From: Deltaproteobacteria bacterium
GTDB taxonomy: Bacteria > Desulfobacterota > Desulfobacteria > Desulfobacterales > B30-G6
Direction of reading: 5' to 3'
Length of the DNA: 15,761 bases
Assembly: GCA_019313725.1 (NCBI GenBank)
Contig: JAFDAT010000046.1
Span: 1 to 15,761 of the forward strand
In this document: positions 7,530 to 14,690 of the stretch, in pieces
Position numbering within the stretch: the stretch's first letter is position 1
Layout of the letters: every line of letters begins with the position of its first letter
Notes under the pieces: model-generated
Databases searched by the model: none
The model's input: only the letters and a program-made list of their open reading frames with translations
Told to the model about the DNA's origin: nothing
Program-made: the position numbers and the translations under genes

Positions 7530-9338
7530 ATGCCGATATACCTGGAAAAATTATCTAAACTAAAAGCCATCCAGGCGGACGCGCAGGTCATATCTGAAGC
7601 GATTTCCGCCATTATAGAATTAGACACGGTTATCGTTGATGAAACGCTGATGGTTGTTGCCGGGACCGGTCGATTCAAAAAGAGGGTGGGCTACAAAGAA
7701 GAAGATGGAGATCTGCATGCCGGCTATCTTTACGGCAGGGTCATTACCAAAGGCAAATCTGAAATTGTAGAGGACGCCCCCAACGATCCCCTGTACGACC
7801 CTTCCGTTCAGTCGGGACCCATCGATGAACTGGCTGAAATATGCTGTCCCATCATCGGACACGGTAAAACGCTGGGCGTGATAGGGATGGTGGCCGTAAC
7901 CGAAGAGCAACGGCAATACCTTCTCAGCCGCAAGCGCCGATTCATGGAATTCGTTCTGCGTATGGGCCAACTGCTCGCCAGCAATGCCATTGAAGCCGAT
8001 GCCCATCATAACAATATCATGGTTACCAACCAGCTTTGTACGATTATCGAGTCGATTGACAATGCGATGCTGTCTGTCGACAAAAATGGAACCATCATGC
8101 ATTGCAACCAGATTGGGGCCAACCTGATCCGGCGCAACAAGCGTGATATTATCGGTAGACATATTTCAAGAATCTGGCCCGGCTCTCCGATTTTGAGTGT
8201 TCTGGACACCGGCGCCGGATATAACTGGCATGAAGAGTCCTATCAGTCGGCCAATCATGCCATGGAATTTATGGTTACGGTCAATGCGGTTGTATCGGGC
8301 AGTGATGTTGTCGGTGCGGTTGCATCTTTTAGAGACGTTGCCGAAGTTCGCCAAAAAGCCTATGATATGATTGTAACGGTTCCACGGGTCGGGGTTGATT
8401 CCATCTGGGGTGAAAGTCTCCCCATGCACAAATTGAGAGAGACCGTATTACAGGTTGCCCAGAGCAACGCCAACGTGCTTATCACAGGTGAAACCGGCAC
8501 CGGTAAAGGCCTTGTCTCCAGCGCAATTCACCATTCAGGACCACGCCTGGCCGGTCCTTTTATTCCCGTCAACTGTGGTGCCATACCGGATAATCTCATT
8601 GAAAGTGAACTGTTTGGTTACCGTGAAGGCGCTTTTAGCGGTGCCAAAAAGGGGGGAAAGCCGGGAAAATTTGAATTGGCCCATAACGGGACCATATTTC
8701 TTGATGAAATTGGTGATATGCCCCTGCGCCTGCAACCTAAATTACTCCATATTCTTCAGACAAAAATGGTGGAAAGGCTTGGCGGCGTAAAACCAATTCC
8801 CGCAAATGCAAGGGTGATTGCCAGCACAAACAGGGATCTCGAAAGTATGATCACTGAAAATGAATTCCGCAATGATCTCTTTTTTCGACTGAACGTCATT
8901 CCGATCCATGTCCCGCCATTGCGTGCTCGTACCAGGGATATGTTAATGTTATTGGAACGATTTTTAGAAAAATACTGCCGCAATGAAGGCAAGCTGATAA
9001 ATGGCGTTTCCGAGGATGTGAAAGACCTATTTGTATCATATCGCTGGCCCGGAAATGTGCGCGAGCTGGAAAACACCGTTGAGTATATGGCCAGCATGAC
9101 AACCCAAGATATTATTACGATGGATAGCGTGCCGGCGCGGATAAAACGGCAACGGCAGGCCAACACGCCCTCTGACATGTCACTGGATGCCTTGCTTCAA
9201 AATTACGAAAAAAACCTTCTGCTGGAAAAACTTGATGAAATAGGAAATTTACCCGGAAGGATTGACAAACTGGCCGATTCACTACATGTCAGCCGGGCAA
9301 CCCTGTACCGAAAATTGAAAAAATTGGGCATCCAATGA
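7530..9338 (+). CDS. sigma-54-dependent transcriptional activator (sensor + PAS + AAA+ + Fis HTH)
   Basis: 602-residue enhancer-binding protein. Residues 1-155 look like a GAF-type ligand-sensing region. Residues 160-275 are a PAS-like domain (IIESIDNAMLSVDKNGTIMHCN). The AAA+ domain spans about 290-520, with Walker A GETGTGKG (320-327), the sigma-54 contact loop as GAFSGA (367-372; the usual form is GAFTGA, and Ser is a known mild variant), Walker B GTIFLDEIGD (387-396) and RWPGNVRELEN. The C-terminal Fis-type helix-turn-helix (about 578-602) includes VSRATLYRKLKKLGI. There is no receiver domain, so control by a bound metabolite is more likely than by phosphorylation. AAGG lies 9 bases before the ATG. 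It is placed between two sigma-54 operons that share a palindrome, so it is the likely activator of both. The ligand is unknown; a methylated amine or diamine is a reasonable guess. Confidence 0.93.
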   Translation: MPIYLEKLSKLKAIQADAQVISEAISAIIELDTVIVDETLMVVAGTGRFKKRVGYKEEDGDLHAGYLYGRVITKGKSEIVEDAPNDPLYDPSVQSGPIDELAEICCPIIGHGKTLGVIGMVAVTEEQRQYLLSRKRRFMEFVLRMGQLLASNAIEADAHHNNIMVTNQLCTIIESIDNAMLSVDKNGTIMHCNQIGANLIRRNKRDIIGRHISRIWPGSPILSVLDTGAGYNWHEESYQSANHAMEFMVTVNAVVSGSDVVGAVASFRDVAEVRQKAYDMIVTVPRVGVDSIWGESLPMHKLRETVLQVAQSNANVLITGETGTGKGLVSSAIHHSGPRLAGPFIPVNCGAIPDNLIESELFGYREGAFSGAKKGGKPGKFELAHNGTIFLDEIGDMPLRLQPKLLHILQTKMVERLGGVKPIPANARVIASTNRDLESMITENEFRNDLFFRLNVIPIHVPPLRARTRDMLMLLERFLEKYCRNEGKLINGVSEDVKDLFVSYRWPGNVRELENTVEYMASMTTQDIITMDSVPARIKRQRQANTPSDMSLDALLQNYEKNLLLEKLDEIGNLPGRIDKLADSLHVSRATLYRKLKKLGIQ

Positions 9339-9345
9339 ATAGCAA

Positions 9346-9425
9346 AAATCAGCGACCACCAGCAGAGCCAGGGGTATGAGTAAGGCCCCTCGAAGGGGCC
9401 ATACTCTGCTGGTGGTCGCTGATTT
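9346..9425. repeat. 80-base palindromic element with perfect 22-bp arms
   Basis: Left arm 9346-9367 and right arm 9404-9425 are perfect reverse complements over 22 bases (key core CAGCGACCACCAGCAG). Inside is a second hairpin, GGCCCC-TCGAA-GGGGCC (9384-9400). It begins 8 bases after the activator stop. It could block transcription as a large hairpin, but only TTTATACC follows, not a T-run, so an intrinsic terminator is not convincing. A mobile palindromic repeat is an alternative. Confidence 0.8.
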
Positions 9426-9428
9426 ATA

Positions 9429-9581
9429 CCAAGAATTTTGTCTTTGATGATTTTTTTCAATCGTATTCATTGTTCGTCCATTCGGGAACGTTCATATTGT
9501 ATACATTGAAGACCTTATGTGTTGAAAACCAATTGAAGGTGAAACTGGAACCATATTAATAAACAAAGATAAAATTCTTGG
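9429..9581. repeat. 153-base inverted-repeat element with 18-bp ends
   Basis: CCAAGAATTTTGTCTTTG (9429-9446) and CAAAGATAAAATTCTTGG (9564-9581) are inverted repeats matching at 17 of 18 positions, the exception being a possible G-U pair. The 117 bases between have no supported gene. The element starts 3 bases after the preceding palindrome and ends 2 bases before the next one. Confidence 0.6.
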
Positions 9582-9583
9582 GT

Positions 9584-9709
9584 TTCACACCCTTTTTAAG
9601 CCATCGGCTCTGCCGCTGAGAATTGAAAAGGTTCTACCGCTCCGGTGAGGATTGCATTGTAATCAAAGCCTTCAATGGTGCTAAGCCGGTGGCTTAAAAA
9701 GGGTGTGAA
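9584..9709. repeat. 126-base multibranched palindromic element (MITE-like or structured RNA)
   Basis: Arms 9584-9609 and 9684-9709 pair over 26 positions, 25 exact and one possible G-U; the outer 20 are perfect (TTCACACCCTTTTTAAGCCA). Inside, ATTGAA-aa-GG (9622-9631) can pair with CCTTCAAT (9669-9676). That enclosed part holds two small hairpins, ACCG-CTC-CGGT (9636-9646) and GATT-N7-AATC (9650-9664). Together they predict one long stem topped by a branched head. No coding frame is supported. Confidence 0.7.
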
Positions 9710-9763
9710 TCAGATGATATAACCTTCTCCGCAGAACTTTCATCCCTTATACCGACCCAAAAA

Positions 9764-9779
9764 ATCTTAATTATGATAC
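9764..9779 (+). promoter_or_regulatory. upstream conserved motif ATCTTAAT-nn-TGATAC, rightward copy
   Basis: ATCTTAATTATGATAC on the plus strand, 14 of 16 identical to the minus-strand copy at 7495-7510 and, like it, 100 bp upstream of the TCTCAT palindrome centre. A further ATCTTAAT occurs at 9930-9937, just before the promoter. It is followed by the small palindrome ATACGCGTAT (9776-9785). Function unknown. The stretch 9710-9763 before it shows nothing recognisable. Confidence 0.4.
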
Positions 9780-9864
9780 GCGTATATTAGAATTGAGATT
9801 CATTTTACTTATTCTTAACAATCACATACTTATACTCCCCTTTCCAGAAAAATAGAAACTATTG

Positions 9865-9878
9865 TCTCATATATGAGA
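9865..9878. promoter_or_regulatory. palindromic operator / enhancer site upstream of the rightward sigma-54 promoter
   Basis: A perfect 14-bp palindrome, TCTCATATATGAGA, is centred about 101 bases before the predicted start at about 9973. It is the same site as 7396-7409 except for the two central bases. Its centre-to-promoter distance differs from that in the leftward region by 11 bases, close to one helical turn, so the site would face the same side of the DNA. Confidence 0.7.
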
Positions 9879-9947
9879 AATTGTGAGAAGATTCAGAAAT
9901 ACGATTATATATAATAATTACATATAGTTATCTTAATAATTGTATAC

Positions 9948-9963
9948 TGGCACAAATCGTGCT
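9948..9963 (+). promoter_or_regulatory. sigma-54 (-24/-12) promoter of the rightward operon
   Basis: TGGCACAAATCGTGCT: a full TGGCAC at -24, GC at -12 after the required 10-base gap between GG and GC, then T. The predicted start is near 9973, giving a leader of about 67 bases with a small GCCC-TTTTC-GGGC hairpin (9987-9999). It is the strongest promoter match in the window and lies directly before the HemL-like aminotransferase gene. Confidence 0.82.
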
Positions 9964-10030
9964 GTATAAAAGTAAAAATTTCCTACGCCCTTTTCGGGCA
10001 GCGATAATTAATAAACCCTTATATTCGAGA

Positions 10031-10035
10031 GGAGG
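10031..10035 (+). promoter_or_regulatory. ribosome binding site supporting a TTG start
   Basis: GGAGG within GAGAGGAGG, 5 bases before a TTG at 10041. The next in-frame ATG (10068) has no comparable site, so TTG initiation is preferred for the following gene. Confidence 0.7.
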
Positions 10036-10040
10036 CAATT

Positions 10041-11342
10041 TTGAAAAGCGGAGAAAAAAGCCGAGCAATGTTTAAAAGAGCCGTGGAATCCATTCCCTGC
10101 GGTGTTAACTCAAATTTCAGGTACTGGGGCGATGAGGAAACGCTCGTTGTGAAAAAAGCCAAAGGAGCCTACCTCTGGGATCAGGACGATAATAAATATG
10201 TTGATTATCGCCTTGGATTCGGCCCCGTGATTCTTGGGCATGCCTATGAATCGGTGAGTGAAAAAATCAAGGAAGGGTTGGAAATCGGCAATGCATTTTC
10301 CATGACCCATGAATATGAAATTTTAGCAGCCGAGAAAATCAGGAAACTGGCCAATGTCGACCTGGTCAGGTTTGCCAATTCAGGCACCGAGGCGACCATG
10401 CATGCTATCCGGATTGCCCGAGCATTTACGGGCCGGGATAAAGTGCTCAAGTTTGAAGGGGCTTATCATGGATTTCATGATTACACCTTGTGGAATTGCC
10501 AACCGCCGGTTCCGGGAGTGGGGTATCGCAGATCACCGGTGCTCATTCCCCACGGCTCAGGCATCCCCCAGATAATCAGCCAGTTGATCATGTCCATCCC
10601 CTTTAACGACGAAGAACTTCTGGAGAAAAAAGTCAAGGAGAATTGGGGCGATATCGCCTGCATCATTGTGGAGCCCCTGCTGGGAAACTGCGCATCTACA
10701 ATGCCGAAACCCGGCTACCTGGAATTGATACGCAGCCTCTGTGACAAATACGGGATTGTCATGATTTTTGACGAGGTAAAGACCGGTTTCAGGATCGCCA
10801 AGGGCGGGGCACAGGAGTATTTCAATATTCAAGCGGACCTGGTCACCTATGCCAAGGCGCTGGCCAACGGATTTCCCCTGGCAGCCATTGCCGGTAAAAA
10901 AGAGATTATGGGTGAAATCGGGTATCAGAAAATCGCTCACGGCGGCACTTATTGCGCCAACGTCGTGGCCACGGCAGCAGCTTGCGCCGTACTGGATGAG
11001 ATCGAAGCCGGCGCCCTCGAAAAGGTGGATGCCCACGGCAAATTGCTTATGGAAGGCTTTGAAAAAATTCTCAAGACGCTCGGTGTTCCCGGTGTGGTTC
11101 AGGGACCACCATCCATGTGCGGTGTTCTCCTGACCGAAAATGAAAACATTAATGAATTCAGGGACTGGAACGATTCGGACCACGGGCTCTATGAAGATGT
11201 CATCATGACATGTATCGAGAAGGGAGTGATGCCCGATGTCGACTCCCGCGAACCCTGGTTTATCTCTGCATCACACAGTGATGCGGACGCCGCATTCACG
11301 CTGGGTGTTTTTGAGGAAGCCCTGAAGGAAGTGATCGGCTGA
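10041..11342 (+). CDS. class III PLP aminotransferase of the glutamate-1-semialdehyde aminotransferase (HemL-like) family
   Basis: 433 residues from a TTG start. The fold family is clear: SIPCGVNSNFRYWG near the N terminus (HemL-like), WDQDDNKYVDY, NSGTEATMHAIRIAR (PLP phosphate loop, 113-127), AYHGFHD with the stacking Tyr142, IVEPLLGN, MIFDEVKTGFR (Asp244) and YAKALANGFP with Schiff-base Lys272. The cofactor pocket is canonical, unlike the aminotransferase at 5889-7268. It is first in an operon with a corrinoid protein, a demethylase-like flavoprotein and a methyltransferase, and that context speaks against a role in haem synthesis. More probably it acts on an amine or amino acid produced or used by the pathway; the substrate cannot be read from the sequence. 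Family certain, function open. Confidence 0.88.
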   Translation: MKSGEKSRAMFKRAVESIPCGVNSNFRYWGDEETLVVKKAKGAYLWDQDDNKYVDYRLGFGPVILGHAYESVSEKIKEGLEIGNAFSMTHEYEILAAEKIRKLANVDLVRFANSGTEATMHAIRIARAFTGRDKVLKFEGAYHGFHDYTLWNCQPPVPGVGYRRSPVLIPHGSGIPQIISQLIMSIPFNDEELLEKKVKENWGDIACIIVEPLLGNCASTMPKPGYLELIRSLCDKYGIVMIFDEVKTGFRIAKGGAQEYFNIQADLVTYAKALANGFPLAAIAGKKEIMGEIGYQKIAHGGTYCANVVATAAACAVLDEIEAGALEKVDAHGKLLMEGFEKILKTLGVPGVVQGPPSMCGVLLTENENINEFRDWNDSDHGLYEDVIMTCIEKGVMPDVDSREPWFISASHSDADAAFTLGVFEEALKEVIG

Positions 11343-11374
11343 AGCTAATTAATTTAAAACCAGGAATGAAGACG

Positions 11375-11413
11375 CTGCAGCTCGGCGAGAATGCCGATGA
11401 AGCTGAGGTGCAG
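11375..11413 (+). other. intercistronic hairpin between the aminotransferase and corrinoid-protein genes
   Basis: CTGCAGCTC (11375-11383) pairs with GAGGTGCAG (11405-11413) with one mismatch, and TCGGC-gagaat-GCCGA lies inside. It sits in the 115-base gap 11343-11457. No strong T-run follows, so mRNA processing or partial attenuation is more plausible than full termination. It could raise or protect the downstream corrinoid-protein message. Confidence 0.4.
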
Positions 11414-11457
11414 GGTCTTTACAAACACACAAAAATAAATTATCAGGGAGAAGTAGC

Positions 11458-12108
11458 ATGTTAGATCCGCAGGTAATCGAAGATGCAAAAAAAATGCTTA
11501 TCGCGTTAGATAAAGCCGGAGTGGCCGAATTGACGGAAAAGATCATCGCAGATGGCGGAAATTCACTGGAACTCATGGACAAGGCCTTTATTCCTGCTCT
11601 AAATGACGTGGGTAAATTGTTCAGCCGTGGCAAGATGTTCCTTCCGGAGTTGGTGCAGGCAGCCGAGGCCATGAAAGCCGCAACCGATTTGGTCGATAAA
11701 GCGCTGATCGGAACGGGTGAGGTCAAAGGGGAGATTGGAACGGTAGTTGTCGCTACGGTAAAGGGGGATGTCCACGATATCGGCAAGTGCATCGTGGTAT
11801 CACTCTTCAAGGCGAACGGATTTACTGTTCATGACCTGGGACGTGACGTTGCGGTTGACACTATCATCGAGGCGGCTGTCAAGGTCGATGCCGACGTTAT
11901 CGGCACCAGCGCGCTGCTCACGACAACCATGACTCAGCAAATAACCCTGGAAGAGGCATTAAGATCCGCAGGTTTGCGCGATCGTTTCAAAACAATGGTG
12001 GGCGGCGCTCCGGTTACGCCCCGGTGGGCTGCCAGGATCGGTGCAGACGCTTATGCCGCGGATGCGCAGGACGGCGTGAACAAAGTTAAGGAAATGTTGG
12101 CTGCCTGA
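11458..12108 (+). CDS. methylamine-type corrinoid (B12-binding) protein, MtbC/MttC family
   Basis: 216-residue cobamide carrier that accepts the methyl group from a substrate-specific methyltransferase and passes it to a second one. Residues 1-90 form the helical cap domain (B12-binding-2 type: SLELMDKAFIPALNDVGKLF, FLPELVQAAEAM). From about 92 on is a Rossmann-like B12 domain with the lower-ligand motif GDVHDIGK, including Asp104, His106 and Gly109. It continues with the SALLTTTM segment and GGAPVTP that cradle the cofactor tail. An AGGGAG ribosome site lies 7 bases before the ATG. The DMA, TMA and MMA corrinoid proteins cannot be told apart by eye. The MtbB gene in the divergent row makes it the natural MtbB partner, hence MtbC-like. 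Confidence 0.92.
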   Translation: MLDPQVIEDAKKMLIALDKAGVAELTEKIIADGGNSLELMDKAFIPALNDVGKLFSRGKMFLPELVQAAEAMKAATDLVDKALIGTGEVKGEIGTVVVATVKGDVHDIGKCIVVSLFKANGFTVHDLGRDVAVDTIIEAAVKVDADVIGTSALLTTTMTQQITLEEALRSAGLRDRFKTMVGGAPVTPRWAARIGADAYAADAQDGVNKVKEMLAA

Positions 12109-12170
12109 TCAATCGGGCATTTTGATAGGAATATTGACATGCTTTAGTTTAAATCATTCAGGAGGACCCC

Positions 12171-14633
12171 ATGGCAGAAAAGTTACCTACCCATGCACAG
12201 GCGGTTATTATTGGCGGTGGCATCGTCGGCTGCAGTGTTGCTTACCATTTATGTAAACTCGGTTGGAAAGATGTCGTCGTTTTAGAGCGCAAAAGTATTG
12301 CCTCCGGAACGACCTGGGCGGCGGCAGGTCTTATGGGCCAGCTCTGGTCCAATGCAGCCTTGACCCGGCTGGCTGTCTATGGCTCGGATCTTTATGCCCG
12401 GTTGGAAGAAGAGACCGGACAGCCGACCGGTTATCTGCGCTCCGGCTCCATCCGGGTGGCCCAGACCAAGGCGCGCAAGGAAGAATATGATCGATCCATG
12501 CAGATGGCGCGTGCATTCGGTATCGAGATGGAGGAGATCAGCCTGGAGGAGGCCAAAAAAATGTTTCCCCTGCTGCATACCGACGATCTCGAAGCGGCTT
12601 GGTTTCAGCCCAACGATGGACACGCCAACCCCGAAGACACGACCCAGGCATTGGCCAAAGGGGCCAGGACGGGTGGTGCCAAAATCATCGAGAATGTCAA
12701 GGTAATCGACATCGACTTCCAGCAGGGCATCATTTCGGGTGTGAACACCGTCAAAGGGGTCAAGACCGACCAGGGCGATATCGCCTGTGAATACCTGGTC
12801 AATTGCGCCGGTATGTGGTCACACATACTCGGCAAGCGGCTGGGCATGAATTTTCCCCTGTATGCTGCTGAGCACATGCACATGACAACCAATCCCATCG
12901 AGGGGACCTATAAAGGCATGCCCTATATAAGAGATATGGATGGTTATATCTATATCAAGGAAGAAATGGGCGGTCTGCTCATGGGCGGTTTCGAACCGGT
13001 GGCCAAACCATGGGGTATGCAGGGTATTCCGGATGATTTTAAATATACCCAACTCCAGGAAGATTGGGACCAGTTTGAAATATTCATGAATACTGCCGTA
13101 ATAAGGGTACCGGCCTTTGAGGATGCGGAAGTGAACAGCCTGACAACGGTGCCGGAAAGTTTTACCCCCGATACGGCTTACATGCTGGGCGAGATGCCTG
13201 GCGTGAAGAATTTTTTTGTGGCCACCGGCATGAATTCGGTAGGCATCACCAGCGCCGGCGGCGCAGGCTGGGCCCTGGCCCAATGGATGGATCAGGGATA
13301 TCCGGAAGCGGATCTGTGGGCTGTAGATGTCCGCCGGTTCTACGGCTGGCAGCGAAACAGCCGTTACCTGCATGACCGCATCGTCGAGGCGGTGGGTAAC
13401 CTCTATGCGGATCACTGGCCGTTTAAACAGCCGGAGACCGCCCGCAACGTCCGGCAGACGCCCTTTCACGACAGGCTTGCAGCACGCGGGGCCTGCTTCG
13501 GCGTAGTGGCCGGTTGGGAACGGGCCAACTGGTTCGCCCCCGAAGGTGTAAAGGCGGAATACGAATACAGCTGGGGCCGCCAGAACTGGTTTGAATATTC
13601 GGCGGCAGAGCACATGGCGATTCGGGAAAATGTAGGGGTCTACGATCTCTCCTCCATGGCTAAATTTCTGGTTCAGGGACGGGATGCTTTAAAGACACTG
13701 CAATATGTCTGCTGCAATGATGTGGATGTAGCGGTCGGCAAAGTGGTCTACACGCAGATGCTCAACGAAAGGGGCGGTATCGAAGCGGATATTACGGTTA
13801 CGCGCCTGGCTGAAGACAAATTCTTTATCGTCAGCCCGGGCGCCTGCGGCGTACGGGACTTCGACTATATCAACCGCCATATTGGCGAGGATGATTTCGT
13901 GACCCTGACCGAAGTGACCTCGGGTTATACCATGCTTGCCATCATGGGGCCCAGGTCGCGGGATCTTTTGCAAACTTTGACCGATGCAGACCTGTCCAAT
14001 CAGGCGTTCCCTTTTGCCACGGCACAGGAGATCGATATCGCCTATGCACGCCCCCTGGCCATACGCATGTCCTTTGTGGGCGAATTGGGATGGGAGCTGT
14101 ACATACCTGCGGAGTTTTCCAACAATGTATTCGACGCCCTGATGGAGCAGGGTGAAAAGTTCGATCTCAAGCCGGTCGGACTGCATGCCCTGGATTCACT
14201 GCGGCTGGAAAAAGGCTACAAACACTGGAGTGCCGACATTACGCCGGATGATACCCCTTTTGAGGCCGGGTTGGGGTTCTGTGTGAAATTGGAAAAACCG
14301 GATTTTATCGGCAAAAATGTGCTTGTCCAACAAAAGGAATCCGGATTGAAGCGCAAGCTGGTCATGTTCTCCATAGAAGACCCCGGGCCTCTGGTTTACC
14401 ACGACGAACCCATCTATCGCGATGGGGTGCTGGCCGCCGAAAATACGCACGGAGCCTATTCGCATGTGAACGGCTGCTCCATCGGTATGTGCTGGCTGAA
14501 ACATCCCGACGGCATCGATGATGCGTGGATCATGGACGGAAAATATGAAATCAATGTTGCCGGAAAGATGTTTCCGATCAAGATTCATCTCGAACCGGTC
14601 TATGATCCCAAGAGCAACAAGGTCCGGATGTAG
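12171..14633 (+). CDS. FAD-dependent oxidoreductase with GcvT folate domain (dimethylglycine/sarcosine dehydrogenase family)
   Basis: 820 residues, the usual size for DMGDH/SARDH-type enzymes, which oxidise an N-methyl group and load the one-carbon unit on tetrahydrofolate. The N-terminal DAO fold (about 10-370) has the dinucleotide motif GGGIVGCSVAYHL (15-27), Glu39 for the ribose, and GMNSVGITSAGGAGWA. A linker domain (about 375-430) is followed by GcvT (about 440-715) with GGIEADITV, where Asp540 matches the folate-site Asp, and a GcvT C-terminal barrel. One oddity is the segment SGTTWAAAGL (45-54), with Ala50 where mammalian DMGDH has the His that covalently holds FAD, so FAD is probably non-covalent. 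AGGAGG lies 5 bases before the ATG. The stop is TAG, with an in-frame TAA two codons later. It may remove a methyl group oxidatively alongside the corrinoid route. Substrate unknown. Confidence 0.9.
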   Translation: MAEKLPTHAQAVIIGGGIVGCSVAYHLCKLGWKDVVVLERKSIASGTTWAAAGLMGQLWSNAALTRLAVYGSDLYARLEEETGQPTGYLRSGSIRVAQTKARKEEYDRSMQMARAFGIEMEEISLEEAKKMFPLLHTDDLEAAWFQPNDGHANPEDTTQALAKGARTGGAKIIENVKVIDIDFQQGIISGVNTVKGVKTDQGDIACEYLVNCAGMWSHILGKRLGMNFPLYAAEHMHMTTNPIEGTYKGMPYIRDMDGYIYIKEEMGGLLMGGFEPVAKPWGMQGIPDDFKYTQLQEDWDQFEIFMNTAVIRVPAFEDAEVNSLTTVPESFTPDTAYMLGEMPGVKNFFVATGMNSVGITSAGGAGWALAQWMDQGYPEADLWAVDVRRFYGWQRNSRYLHDRIVEAVGNLYADHWPFKQPETARNVRQTPFHDRLAARGACFGVVAGWERANWFAPEGVKAEYEYSWGRQNWFEYSAAEHMAIRENVGVYDLSSMAKFLVQGRDALKTLQYVCCNDVDVAVGKVVYTQMLNERGGIEADITVTRLAEDKFFIVSPGACGVRDFDYINRHIGEDDFVTLTEVTSGYTMLAIMGPRSRDLLQTLTDADLSNQAFPFATAQEIDIAYARPLAIRMSFVGELGWELYIPAEFSNNVFDALMEQGEKFDLKPVGLHALDSLRLEKGYKHWSADITPDDTPFEAGLGFCVKLEKPDFIGKNVLVQQKESGLKRKLVMFSIEDPGPLVYHDEPIYRDGVLAAENTHGAYSHVNGCSIGMCWLKHPDGIDDAWIMDGKYEINVAGKMFPIKIHLEPVYDPKSNKVRM

Positions 14634-14690
14634 TCCTAACGCTGATCTGACAGATGCCATAATACAAAAACAGAAAATGGAAAAATAGCG

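Noticed and set aside
9346..9425. Calling the 80-base palindrome an intrinsic terminator of the activator gene
   Set aside because: No T-run follows the stem (TTTATACC) and the arms are far longer than usual, so it is listed as a repeat.
9584..9709. Integron attC site
   Set aside because: No GTTRRRY-type core ends, no integrase and no gene cassettes nearby.
11366..11464. Small rightward ORF of 32 codons (MKTLQLGENADEAEVQGLYK...) ending in TAG inside the corrinoid-gene start
   Set aside because: No spaced ribosome site, no family recognised, and it overlaps a good hairpin. Its protein-like look is not enough; conservation would be needed.
12819..13613. 264-codon minus-strand frame inside the flavoprotein gene
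   Set aside because: Shadow of the DMGDH-like gene; no recognisable domain or ribosome site.
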